Under the pieces are notes generated by a model. It made no database searches. It was not told the origin of the DNA and saw only the letters and a list, made by a program, of their open reading frames with translations. Positions 27,926-35,306 of a DNA stretch of 64,000 bases are shown piece after piece. The stretch comes from Martinezella tropici (GTDB lineage Bacteria > Pseudomonadota > Alphaproteobacteria > Rhizobiales > Rhizobiaceae): assembly GCA_000799755.1 (NCBI GenBank), contig JUHI01000009.1, positions 62,001 to 126,000 of the forward strand, given 5' to 3'. A program made the position numbers and the translations under genes. Numbering within the stretch: the stretch's first letter is position 1; each line of letters opens with the position of its first letter.

Positions 27926-27956
27926 TTCTCTCGCTTAAAATAGGCTATAGAGAGAA
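27926..27956. promoter_or_regulatory. Dyad at the promoter of the Lrp/AsnC gene
   Basis: Perfect 7-bp inverted repeat TTCTCTC (27926-27932) and GAGAGAA (27950-27956) with 17 bp between. It abuts a TATAAT hexamer at 27957-27962 and ends 22 bp before the start codon, a good place for autoregulation by the Lrp-type protein. Confidence 0.45.
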
Positions 27957-27978
27957 TATAATTCGAAGGGATGCTCAA

Positions 27979-28467
27979 ATGGACCGCCTAGACCGCAAGA
28001 TCCTGCGCCTGCTGCAGGAGGATTCCACTCTGGCCGTAGCCGATCTCGCCAAGAAGGTCGGCCTGTCGACGACGCCTTGCTGGCGCCGCATCCAGAAGAT
28101 GGAAGAAGACGGTGTCATTCGCCGCCGCGTGGCGCTGCTTGACCCTGAAAAGGTCAACACCAAGGTCACTGTTTTCGTTTCCATTCGCACCAACAGCCAC
28201 TCGATCGAATGGCTGAAGCGCTTTTCGGAAGTGATCGCCGATTTTCCGGAAGTGGTCGAATTCTATCGCATGAGCGGCGATGTCGACTATCTCTTGCGGG
28301 TCGTCGTTCCCGATATCGCGGCCTACGACGCTTTCTACAAGCGCATGATCGCGAAGATCGAAATCCGCGACGTCTCCTCGGCCTTTGCGATGGAGCAGAT
28401 CAAGTATTCGACGGAACTGCCGCTCGATTACATGCTGCTTGAGAATGCCAAGTCGAACGACGACTGA
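27979..28467 (+). CDS. Lrp/AsnC family transcriptional regulator
   Basis: 162 residues, the standard length. N-terminal HTH: LDRKILRLLQEDSTLAVADLAKKVGLSTTPCWRRIQKME in the usual order, then the RAM ligand-binding domain with EVVEFYRMSGDVDYLLRVVV and the closing STELPL. Probably an octamer that senses an amino acid. No amino acid catabolic gene is directly adjacent, so its targets may be elsewhere. A dyad overlapping its promoter suggests autoregulation. Confidence 0.92.
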   Translation: MDRLDRKILRLLQEDSTLAVADLAKKVGLSTTPCWRRIQKMEEDGVIRRRVALLDPEKVNTKVTVFVSIRTNSHSIEWLKRFSEVIADFPEVVEFYRMSGDVDYLLRVVVPDIAAYDAFYKRMIAKIEIRDVSSAFAMEQIKYSTELPLDYMLLENAKSNDD

Positions 28468-28474
28468 GATGAAT

Positions 28475-28500
28475 TGAGCGCCGCCGTGACGGGGCGCTCA
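28475..28500. terminator. Hairpin between convergent genes
   Basis: Arms TGAGCGCC (28475-28482) and GGCGCTCA (28493-28500) lie between the Lrp/AsnC stop and the stop of the minus-strand dehydrogenase gene. There is no T-run, so this is a weak or bidirectional terminator at best. Confidence 0.4.
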
Positions 28501-28527
28501 GTTGATGCGGCTGATGTCGCGGCTTTC

Positions 28528-29400
28528 CTATTTCCTGTCCAGGCGCGCGAGCAGCGAGGAGGTATCCCAGCGGTTGCCTCCCATCGCCTGGACATCGCCG
28601 TAGAACTGGTCGACCAGGGCCGTCAGCGGCAGCTTCGCCTGGTTGCGGCGGGCTTCCTCCAGCACGATGCCGAGATCCTTGCGCATCCAGTCCACGGCGA
28701 AGCCGAAATCATATTTGCCAGCATTCATGGTCTTGTGGCGGTTTTCCATCTGCCAGGAGCCGGCTGCCCCCTTGGAAATGACCTCTATCACTTTTTCGAT
28801 GTCGAGCCCGGCCTGCTTGCCGAAGTGAATGCCTTCCGCCAGGCCCTGGACGATGCCGGCGATGCAGATCTGGTTGATCATCTTGGTCAGCTGTCCCGCG
28901 CCAACCGGTCCCATCAGGCCGACCATTCGCGCATAGGCGTCGATGACGGGACGGGCTTTGTCGAAGACGGCCTCATCGCCGCCGCACATGACGGTCAGCA
29001 CGCCGTTTTCGGCACCGGCCTGTCCGCCGGAGACCGGAGCATCGATGAAGCCGATGCCCTTTTCCTTGGCGGCCGCATAGAGCTCGCGCGCGACTTCGGC
29101 GCTCGCGGTCGTATTGTCGATCAGGACCGAGCCCGCCTTCATGCTTGAAAGCACGCCATTTTCGCCCGTCGTTACCGAGCGCAGATCGTCGTCATTGCCG
29201 ACGCAGGTAAAGACGAAGTCGGCGTCTGCAGCCGCCTCGGCCGGGGTAGGGGCGAACTTGCCGTCATATTGCTTGGCCCATGCCTCGGCCTTGGCGAGGG
29301 TGCGGTTGTAGACGGTGACGTCATGACCGCCCTTGACCTTCAGATGCCCAGCCATGGGATAGCCCATGACGCCCATGCCGATGAACGAGACCTTTGCCAT
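28528..29400 (-). CDS. NAD(P)-dependent beta-hydroxyacid dehydrogenase
   Basis: 290 residues of the 3-hydroxyisobutyrate dehydrogenase / tartronate semialdehyde reductase family. Rossmann motif VSFIGMGVMGYPMAGHL at the start, substrate motif FIDAPVSGGQAGAENGVL, and the catalytic lysine in GAGQLTKMINQI; KDLGIVLEEA is also conserved. It reduces a beta-semialdehyde or oxidises a beta-hydroxy acid; candidates include 3-hydroxyisobutyrate, glycerate and serine. The start at 29400 gives MAKVSFIG; an upstream open frame is noncoding. Divergent from ssuA. Confidence 0.88.
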   Translation of the reverse strand: MAKVSFIGMGVMGYPMAGHLKVKGGHDVTVYNRTLAKAEAWAKQYDGKFAPTPAEAAADADFVFTCVGNDDDLRSVTTGENGVLSSMKAGSVLIDNTTASAEVARELYAAAKEKGIGFIDAPVSGGQAGAENGVLTVMCGGDEAVFDKARPVIDAYARMVGLMGPVGAGQLTKMINQICIAGIVQGLAEGIHFGKQAGLDIEKVIEVISKGAAGSWQMENRHKTMNAGKYDFGFAVDWMRKDLGIVLEEARRNQAKLPLTALVDQFYGDVQAMGGNRWDTSSLLARLDRK

Positions 29401-29513
29401 ATCGTAACTCCCTGACCGAACTTGTTTCGAAGGCTTAGCGGAAAGGCCAGAGCGACGAAAGACCGATTTGTCGGGTAACTTGTCACTGTGGCACATGATT
29501 TGGAATACGATTT

Positions 29514-29523
29514 CTGAATTCAG
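29514..29523. promoter_or_regulatory. Short palindrome in the divergent ssuA upstream region
   Basis: CTGAATTCAG, a perfect 10-bp palindrome, lies about 145 bp before ssuA and 115 bp before the divergent dehydrogenase gene. It could be a regulator half-site pair; no family is assigned. Confidence 0.25.
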
Positions 29524-29573
29524 TAGATATCGGAATGTAATTTCGATTCTGGTGCGAATCTTCATAATATCCT

Positions 29574-29590
29574 TTGTCGATATAATCTAT
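29574..29590 (+). promoter_or_regulatory. Shared ssu upstream element, copy 1 (before ssuA)
   Basis: TTGTCGATATAATCTAT recurs, with one mismatch in 17, before ssuD at 30740. It contains TATAAT, a perfect -10, but no good -35 lies 17 bp upstream, which is expected for an activator-dependent promoter. It ends about 77 bp before the ssuA start. Confidence 0.55.
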
Positions 29591-29667
29591 GGATTTGCGA
29601 TCTTAGGCCATCGACAACAAGCCGATGGCAGCGGAAGCGCCGAGGCCTCATGAAAAAGGGATCTTCG

Positions 29668-30636
29668 ATGATTTCGCGCAGACAGACACTCGGCCTCTTC
29701 GGCGCCGCGGCGGCCGCCTTCGCCTTGCCTTCCATTCGTTCGGCGCGAGCGGCGGCGGCAACGACGCTCCGCATCGGCTGGCAGAAGAATGGCGTCCTGG
29801 CATTGGCCAAGCGCAAGAGCGCGCTGGAAAAGCGGCTCTCCGATCGCGGCATTTCGGTCGAATGGTCGGAGTTTACGTCCGGTCCGCCGCTGCTTGAGGC
29901 TCTCGGCGCGGGGGCGCTCGATTTCGGCGCCACCGGTGACGTGCCGCCACTTTTTGCGCAGGCCGCCAACGGCAATCTGCTCTATGTCGGCCTCTATACC
30001 GGCAGCCCCGAAAGCTCCGCTATTCTTGTGCGCAAGGACTCCCCGATCCAGACGCTTGCCGATCTCAAGGGCAAGAAGGTTGCATTCAAGCGCGGCTCCA
30101 GTGCTCACAATGTCACCGTCAAGGCGCTGCGCAAGGGTGGCCTGACGATCAACGATGTTCAGGCGCTCGACCTCGCGCCGCCGGACGCCTCGGCCGCCTT
30201 CAAGACGGGCGCCATCGATGCCTGGTCCATCTGGGACCCCTATCTCGCGATTGCCGAAGCCGATCCCGATACGCGCATCCTGACGACGGCGCGCGGCATC
30301 GTCGATTCCTTCAGCTATTTCCTGGCGAACAGCGATTTCACCAAAGACAATCCGCAGGTCATCGTCGACGTCATCGATGAACTGGCGAAGGTCGGGGCGG
30401 CCGCGCAGTCGAATCTGGACGACACGGTTACGGCCTTGTCCGAAATCACCGGCGTTCCGGCCGATGTGACGCGCGTGACGCTGACGCGACCGGGCGCCGA
30501 TCTCGGCGGTGTCTCGACGATCACCGATGCGGCGATCGCCTATCAGCAGGGGCTGGCCGACGAGTTCTACAATCTCGGGATCGTGCCGAAGAAGCTGACC
30601 GTGACTGACATCGTCTGGCGGCCGAAGGCCAGCTGA
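29668..30636 (+). CDS. ssuA: Aliphatic sulfonate ABC transporter, substrate-binding protein
   Basis: Periplasmic receptor for alkanesulfonates, 322 residues. The N-terminus MISRRQTLGLFGAAAAAF has a twin-arginine-like motif, and the mature part begins near ATTLRIGWQKNGVL. Family blocks: GPPLLEALGAGALDFGATGD, LADLKGKKVAFKRGSSAHN and DAWSIWDPYLA. The ATG at 29668 has AAAAAGGGA six bases upstream; the ATG at 29650 lacks such a site. It is followed by a perfect terminator hairpin, so it may be made apart from ssuDCB. Confidence 0.92.
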   Translation: MISRRQTLGLFGAAAAAFALPSIRSARAAAATTLRIGWQKNGVLALAKRKSALEKRLSDRGISVEWSEFTSGPPLLEALGAGALDFGATGDVPPLFAQAANGNLLYVGLYTGSPESSAILVRKDSPIQTLADLKGKKVAFKRGSSAHNVTVKALRKGGLTINDVQALDLAPPDASAAFKTGAIDAWSIWDPYLAIAEADPDTRILTTARGIVDSFSYFLANSDFTKDNPQVIVDVIDELAKVGAAAQSNLDDTVTALSEITGVPADVTRVTLTRPGADLGGVSTITDAAIAYQQGLADEFYNLGIVPKKLTVTDIVWRPKAS

Positions 30637-30660
30637 GGCGGCCGGGCGCCGACAGATCCC

Positions 30661-30693
30661 GCCTGCACCTGAAACACTACAGGTGCAGGCTTT
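30661..30693 (+). terminator. Terminator after ssuA
   Basis: Perfect 11-bp stem GCCTGCACCTG / CAGGTGCAGGC with an 8-base loop, followed by TTTG on the plus strand. It lies 24 bp beyond the ssuA stop and upstream of the second copy of the ssu element, separating ssuA from ssuDCB. The T-run is short, so some read-through is likely. Confidence 0.7.
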
Positions 30694-30739
30694 GTCGGCA
30701 AAAATATTTCGTCAAACACCGGCGATTAGAAAATCCATA

Positions 30740-30756
30740 TTGTCGATATAATCAAT
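30740..30756 (+). promoter_or_regulatory. Shared ssu upstream element, copy 2 (before ssuD)
   Basis: TTGTCGATATAATCAAT matches the copy before ssuA at 16 of 17 positions and also contains TATAAT. AAATCCATA lies just upstream, while TATGGATTT lies just downstream of copy 1, a possible mirrored flanking half-site. It is about 74 bp before the ssuD start. Confidence 0.55.
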
Positions 30757-30829
30757 AGTCTATGTCACTATCCGGGTCGAGCATCGGGAAGTGGCTCCCG
30801 ACCACGCGCAGCAGAAGGCAGGAAGCTTC

Positions 30830-32005
30830 ATGACCGCGATCGCAAAACCCATCGATTTCCTTTGGTTCATTCCGACCTCCGGCGACGGCACCTATCTTGG
30901 CACCGGCGATCTCAATCGCGGGCCGGAGATCGGCTATCTCCAGCAGATCGCACAGGCGGTGGATCGGCTTGGCTATACCGGCGTTCTCCTGCCGACGGGT
31001 GTATCCTGCGAAGAGTCCTTCGTGACGGCGGCAGCGCTTTCGGCCCATACGCAGAAGCTGAAGTTCCTCGTTGCGATCCGCCCCGGCACGGCCTCACCGG
31101 CCTATTATGCGCGCCTTGCCTCGACGCTCGATCGCGTTTCGAATGGCCGCGTGCTGCTCAACATCGTCGTTGGCGGCAGCCCGGCAGAGCTGGCGGGCGA
31201 TGGTATTCATCTCGAACATGACGAACGCTACGCTCATGCGGACGAGTTCTTCCATGTCTGGGAGGAACTGCTGGAGAAGGGGTCCTCGACGTTCAAGGGC
31301 AAGTATATTACGGCGACGAATGCAAGGCTCGGCCTGCCGCCGGTGCAATCGCCGCGGCCGCCGCTCTATTTCGGAGGGTCTTCCGATGCCGGCATCGAGT
31401 TCTCTGTCGGCCGCGTCGACAAGTACCTGACCTGGGGCGAGCCGCCGACGCAGGTGGGCGAGAAGATCGAGAAGGTAAGGGCAGCAGCCGCGAAGCGCGG
31501 ACGCGAGGTCAGCTTCGGCATCCGCCTGCATTTCATCGTCCGCGAGACCGATGAGGAGGCATGGGCGGCAGCCGACAAGCTGATTTCCAAGCTCGACGAC
31601 GAGACGATCCGCGAAGCGCAGGAGCAATTCGTCAAGCAGTCCGACTCCGTCGGGCAGAAGCGCATGGCGGCGCTGCATGGCGGGCGACGCGACAAGCTCG
31701 AAGTCTCGCCGAACCTCTGGGCCGGCGTCGGGCTTGTGCGCGCCGGTGCGGGCACGGCGCTTGTCGGCTCGCCGAAGACGGTGGCCGCGCGATTGCGGGA
31801 ATATCAGGAGCTCGGCATCGAAACCGTGATCGGCTCCGGCTACCCGCATCTGGAGGAAGCCTATCGCGTCGCCGAATTGCTGTTCCCCGAACTCGGTCTG
31901 AACCAGGCGCAGCAGCGCGCCGGTTTCCGCAACGAATTCGGCGCCAAGCAGATTTTTGCCGGCGGTAGCCATGGCGGCAATCTGAAAGTCGTTTCCGGCT
32001 CGTAA
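30830..32005 (+). CDS. ssuD: FMNH2-dependent alkanesulfonate monooxygenase
   Basis: Two-component flavin monooxygenase that cleaves alkanesulfonates to aldehyde and sulfite using FMNH2 from a separate reductase. 391 residues, the usual size, luciferase-like TIM barrel. Motifs: DFLWFIPTSGDGTYLGT, VLLPTGVSCEESFVTAAALS, LNIVVGGSPAELAGDG and LYFGGSSDAGIEF, all typical of SsuD. The ATG at 30830 follows AGGAAGCTTC; the frame is open for 13 more codons upstream. No ssuE reductase gene is beside it. Confidence 0.95.
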   Translation: MTAIAKPIDFLWFIPTSGDGTYLGTGDLNRGPEIGYLQQIAQAVDRLGYTGVLLPTGVSCEESFVTAAALSAHTQKLKFLVAIRPGTASPAYYARLASTLDRVSNGRVLLNIVVGGSPAELAGDGIHLEHDERYAHADEFFHVWEELLEKGSSTFKGKYITATNARLGLPPVQSPRPPLYFGGSSDAGIEFSVGRVDKYLTWGEPPTQVGEKIEKVRAAAAKRGREVSFGIRLHFIVRETDEEAWAAADKLISKLDDETIREAQEQFVKQSDSVGQKRMAALHGGRRDKLEVSPNLWAGVGLVRAGAGTALVGSPKTVAARLREYQELGIETVIGSGYPHLEEAYRVAELLFPELGLNQAQQRAGFRNEFGAKQIFAGGSHGGNLKVVSGS

Positions 32006-32029
32006 CGCCAGCTAGAGAGGGAGATCCCT

Positions 32030-32866
32030 ATGTCGGCATTCGACACGTCCTTCGTCCGCGTGGGCACGGAACGCCGCGCGCGCCCGGCCAAGGCGGCTCG
32101 GCAGGCCATCTCGCTTCAGAGATTCTTGCCTTTCCTGCTGCCCGTCGTTGTCATTGCGGCGTGGCAGCTCGGCTCATCATTCGGATGGATCTCCACCCGC
32201 ATCATGCCGTCGCCGGCGGCCGTCGTGGTCGCCTTCTGGCAGACCACGATCTCCGGCCAGCTACCGAACAATATCCTCGTCAGCGCCGGACGCGCTTTCG
32301 CCGGCCTGCTCGTCGGCGGTTCGATCGGCTTCCTGCTCGGCATCGCCAATGGCGTATCACGGCTGTCGGAACAGTTGACCGATACGACGCTGCAGATGCT
32401 GCGGACCATTCCGCATCTCGCCATGGTGCCGCTCGTCATTCTCTGGTTCGGGATCGGCGAGGAATCGAAGCTGTTCCTGACGGCGCTCGGCGTGCTCTTC
32501 CCGATCTATCTCAACACCTATCACGGCGTGCGCAATGTCGATCGCGGGCTGATCGAGATGGGACGGGTCTACGGGATGAGCAACTGGACACTGTTCCGGA
32601 AGGTTATTTTCCCCGGCGCGCTTCCGTCCATCCTCGTCGGTTTACGATTTGCCCTCGGCATCATGTGGCTGACGTTGATCGTAGCAGAATCGATCGCGGC
32701 ATCGTCTGGGATTGGCTACATGGCCAACAATGCCCGCGAATTCGGCATGACCGACGTCGTCGTCCTGACACTGGTCATCTATGCCATCCTCGGCAAGCTT
32801 GCCGATGTCGTTGCAAGGGCGATTGAGCGCAGGGCCCTGCGCTGGAATCCGGCCTATCAGAATTGA
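32030..32866 (+). CDS. ssuC: Aliphatic sulfonate ABC transporter, permease
   Basis: 278-residue inner-membrane permease with about six helices. The EAA loop reads GRVYGMSNWTLFRKVIFPGALPSI, here split as GRVYGMSNWTLFRKVI and FPGALPSI, with LRTIPHLAMVPLVILWFGIG before it, both standard for the SsuC/TauC group. GAGAGGGAG lies before the start. It follows ssuD by 24 bp and precedes ssuB by 10 bp in the same operon. Confidence 0.93.
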   Translation: MSAFDTSFVRVGTERRARPAKAARQAISLQRFLPFLLPVVVIAAWQLGSSFGWISTRIMPSPAAVVVAFWQTTISGQLPNNILVSAGRAFAGLLVGGSIGFLLGIANGVSRLSEQLTDTTLQMLRTIPHLAMVPLVILWFGIGEESKLFLTALGVLFPIYLNTYHGVRNVDRGLIEMGRVYGMSNWTLFRKVIFPGALPSILVGLRFALGIMWLTLIVAESIAASSGIGYMANNAREFGMTDVVVLTLVIYAILGKLADVVARAIERRALRWNPAYQN

Positions 32867-32876
32867 GGAGCCTGTC

Positions 32877-33677
32877 ATGAGCGCCATCGCAATAGATCGG
32901 CCACGGACCGAGTCCGCAAATATTGCCTCGCAGATTGCGAGCGCCGCAGCCATCCATATCAAGGGACTGGAGAAGAGTTTCGGAAACAACCGCGTTTTGC
33001 GCGGTATCGATCTCGATATTCCCGCCGGCCAGTTCGTTGCGGTCATCGGTAAGAGTGGTTGCGGCAAGAGCACGCTCCTGCGCATCCTGATGGGGCTGGA
33101 AGAGCCGAGCGCCGGTTATCTTCGGTTCGATACGGCCGAAGGCAGCGATGCGCAACCCAATACGCGCATCGTCTTTCAGGAGCCGCGCCTGCTGCCCTGG
33201 TTCTCCGTCGCTGACAATGTCGCGGTTGGCTTGGGCGAAGGGGTGCCGCAGGATATTTCGCGCCGGGAAACGGTTTCCGTTCTTTCCGAGGTGCAGCTGG
33301 CCGAGAAAGCCGGCGAATGGCCCTCCAGTCTTTCCGGCGGCCAAAAGCAGCGTGTGGCGCTTGCCCGAGCGCTTGTCAGCAAGCCTGGTATCCTCGCACT
33401 GGATGAGCCGCTCGGTGCGCTGGATGCCCTGACGCGCATCAGTATGCAGGAATTGCTGAACCGCGTCTGGCGCGAACTCGGCTTTACTGCCGTGCTCGTG
33501 ACGCATGACGTCAGCGAGGCGGTGCATCTGGCCGATCGTGTCGTGGTGCTGGATGAAGGCCGGATCGTGCTCGATCTCGATATTCCCCATCCGCACCCCC
33601 GCCACCACGGCAATCCCGCCTTGGCGGAGCTCGAAGGGCAGCTGCTCGCGGCGATCCTCGGCGAGACACGTAGCTAG
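32877..33677 (+). CDS. ssuB: Aliphatic sulfonate ABC transporter, ATP-binding protein
   Basis: 266 residues. Walker A GKSGCGKSTLLR, Q-loop VFQEPRLLPW, signature LSGGQKQRVALARAL and Walker B ILALDEPLGALD, with THDVSEAV as the switch. The PRLLPW wording is typical of the nitrate/sulfonate/taurine importers. MSAIAIDRPR at 32877 follows GAGGAG. Its TAG stop interleaves with the stop of the convergent SRPBCC gene in CTAG at 33674-33677. Confidence 0.94.
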   Translation: MSAIAIDRPRTESANIASQIASAAAIHIKGLEKSFGNNRVLRGIDLDIPAGQFVAVIGKSGCGKSTLLRILMGLEEPSAGYLRFDTAEGSDAQPNTRIVFQEPRLLPWFSVADNVAVGLGEGVPQDISRRETVSVLSEVQLAEKAGEWPSSLSGGQKQRVALARALVSKPGILALDEPLGALDALTRISMQELLNRVWRELGFTAVLVTHDVSEAVHLADRVVVLDEGRIVLDLDIPHPHPRHHGNPALAELEGQLLAAILGETRS

Positions 33678-34150
33678 TTCGGCGAACTGCCGTCTGCCTC
33701 GACGAAAAGTCGGAGATTGTCGAAGCCGATTTCCGTGCCCATGAGGCGCGAGCCGTTATCGCTGTAGCCGTCAAGAAAGACGACTTGTTCGACGAAGGTC
33801 ATCTTCGTGCCGCCGGGCTCGGAGGTGAAGTTGATGGTTGCCAGCGATACGGAGATTCTGAAGTCGTCGAGCATCATGTCGAAGGCATAGATGAAGCGCT
33901 CGTTCTCGACGACATCGATGTACCGCGCCTGATAGGCATGCACGACGCCATCCGCCGAGGCGACGCGATTGCGTTCGCTGCCGCCGGTACGGAAATCGAG
34001 CTGGAATTCCAGCGGCTTCCAGCCTTCATGACAGGCAAACCATTGCCGCTTCTGTTCCGGTATTGCCCAGGCGTTGAAGACCTTCGATAGTGGTGCCTTG
34101 AAATGGCGCTCTATGGTGATGGTCGTATGGTCTGTCGATCGTTTGCTCAT
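33674..34150 (-). CDS. SRPBCC (AHSA1) protein in an ArsR operon
   Basis: 158 residues: ITIERHFKAPLSKVFNAWAIPEQKRQWF at the start (in two blocks) and TKMTFVEQVVFLDGYSDNGSR near the end, as in AHSA1 helix-grip proteins. It overlaps the upstream ArsR-type regulator by four bases, a pairing that is common in proteobacteria and suggests that the regulator controls or senses through this partner. Ligand unknown. Third gene of the GST-ArsR-SRPBCC operon. Confidence 0.85.
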   Translation of the reverse strand: MSKRSTDHTTITIERHFKAPLSKVFNAWAIPEQKRQWFACHEGWKPLEFQLDFRTGGSERNRVASADGVVHAYQARYIDVVENERFIYAFDMMLDDFRISVSLATINFTSEPGGTKMTFVEQVVFLDGYSDNGSRLMGTEIGFDNLRLFVEADGSSPN

Positions 34151-34491
34151 TCGTCTGCCATCTCCGTCGAAGTATCGCTAAGAAAGAGATCCAGGCGGTC
34201 GAAGGCCTGGTTCCAAGATGCCTTGTGCTCCGTAATCCATCGCTCGACGGATGCCAGCGCCTCCTTGCGAAGGTGATAGGTCCGCACCCGGCCGGCCTTT
34301 GCCGACAATACCAGGCCGCTCGTCTCCAGCACTTGCAGATGCTTCATCACGGTCGGCAGCGCCATGTCGAGCGGCTCCGCCAGCTCGGTGACGGAGGCGG
34401 GGCCACGGCCCAGCCTATCGATCATGCCTCGGCGGCTCTGGTCGGAGAGAGCCTGGAACATGCGGTCGAGCGCCTGCTGTTCCTCAAGCAT
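34147..34491 (-). CDS. ArsR/SmtB-type winged-helix regulator
   Basis: 114 residues: FQALSDQSRRGMIDRLGRGP, SVTELAEPLDMALPTVMKHLQVLE and SGLVLSAKAGRVRTYHL form the winged helix. It lacks the ELCVCEL-type metal-binding cysteines of true metal sensors, so a small organic ligand or protein partner is more likely. It overlaps the GST stop by 8 bp upstream and the SRPBCC start by 4 bp downstream. Two related palindromes before the operon are candidate operators. Confidence 0.9.
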   Translation of the reverse strand: MLEEQQALDRMFQALSDQSRRGMIDRLGRGPASVTELAEPLDMALPTVMKHLQVLETSGLVLSAKAGRVRTYHLRKEALASVERWITEHKASWNQAFDRLDLFLSDTSTEMADE

Positions 34492-35176
34492 TCGGCTTTT
34501 CCGGCCGGAACTGTGCCGGCAGTTTCTCGCGGTAGGGATAGTATCGGAAATAGGGCATGGCTTCCTGGAGTACGCGGGCGAAGGACGGGCGGTCGAGCAG
34601 ACGCTGATAATAGGCTTTTAGCCGACCATGTTCTTCGCCAAAGGGAACAAGGGTTTCGGCGTAGAATAGGGCCGGTGCGGCGGCGCAATCCGCCATGGTC
34701 ACGTTCTCTCCGGTGATCCAGGTTTTCCCGTCCAGCTGCTTTTCGATCATTTCATAGGCGGTGCGTAGCAGCGATTGTGCTTCGGCGACGCTTTGCGCAC
34801 TCCGGTCTTTATCTGCCCGGCGCACGTCGGCGACGATCGCTTGCATCGGCTCCTGCACATAAAGGTCGAAAAAGCGGTCCCAGAGCCGGACGCACAGGGC
34901 ATCCGAGAGCTCTGTCGGCAATAGCTGGATTGCGCCGGGATAATGCCGATCGAGATATTCGATGATGATGCTGGTTTCGGGAATGGTGCTATCAAGCGCT
35001 TCGTCGCGCAGCACCGGAAATTTGGCGAGCGGCCAGAGCCGCGCCAGCGAGGCGCGCGATTCCGCATTGCCAAGATCGATGATCCGGCTTTCGAATGGTG
35101 TGCCGTTTTCATAGAGCGCCATCAAGACCTTGTGGCAGAACGAGGCGAGCGGATGCTGGTAGAGAATAAGGGACAT
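34484..35176 (-). CDS. Glutathione S-transferase family protein
   Basis: 230 residues: thioredoxin-like N-domain LILYQHPLASFCHKVLMALYENG with SFC at the position of the catalytic residue, FPVLRDEALDSTIPETSIIIEYLD with the usual P-E-S/T glutathione contact, and an all-helical C-domain with ITGENVTMADCAAAPALFY. Conjugation or thiol-transfer role possible; substrate unknown. First gene of a three-gene operon with an ArsR regulator, so it is probably part of a small stress or xenobiotic response. Confidence 0.9.
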   Translation of the reverse strand: MSLILYQHPLASFCHKVLMALYENGTPFESRIIDLGNAESRASLARLWPLAKFPVLRDEALDSTIPETSIIIEYLDRHYPGAIQLLPTELSDALCVRLWDRFFDLYVQEPMQAIVADVRRADKDRSAQSVAEAQSLLRTAYEMIEKQLDGKTWITGENVTMADCAAAPALFYAETLVPFGEEHGRLKAYYQRLLDRPSFARVLQEAMPYFRYYPYREKLPAQFRPEKPNA

Positions 35177-35204
35177 GCGACGACCTCTCCAAAATCAAGG
35201 TTCG

Positions 35205-35240
35205 AGCTGATACTTATCTGAATGGCTAAGTATCAGCTCG
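35205..35240. promoter_or_regulatory. Palindrome 1 before the GST operon
   Basis: Perfect 13-bp arms GAGCTGATACTTA and TAAGTATCAGCTC around a 10-base centre. The inner core TTATCTGAATGGCTAA matches the core of palindrome 2 with a few changes. It lies 29 bp upstream of the GST start codon. Confidence 0.65.
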
Positions 35241-35259
35241 GCGGTCGCGATGCAAGGAA

Positions 35260-35285
35260 ATAGTTATCCAAATGGATAACTATTA
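35260..35285. promoter_or_regulatory. Palindrome 2 before the GST operon
   Basis: Perfect 11-bp arms AATAGTTATCC and GGATAACTATT around AAAT. The core TTATCCAAATGGATAA is the fully symmetric version of that in palindrome 1; the centres are 50 bp apart. It could also act as a weak terminator for the methyltransferase gene, whose stop is 22 bp away. Confidence 0.6.
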
Positions 35286-35306
35286 TTTCTGCTGAATGCG
35301 GTTGTC

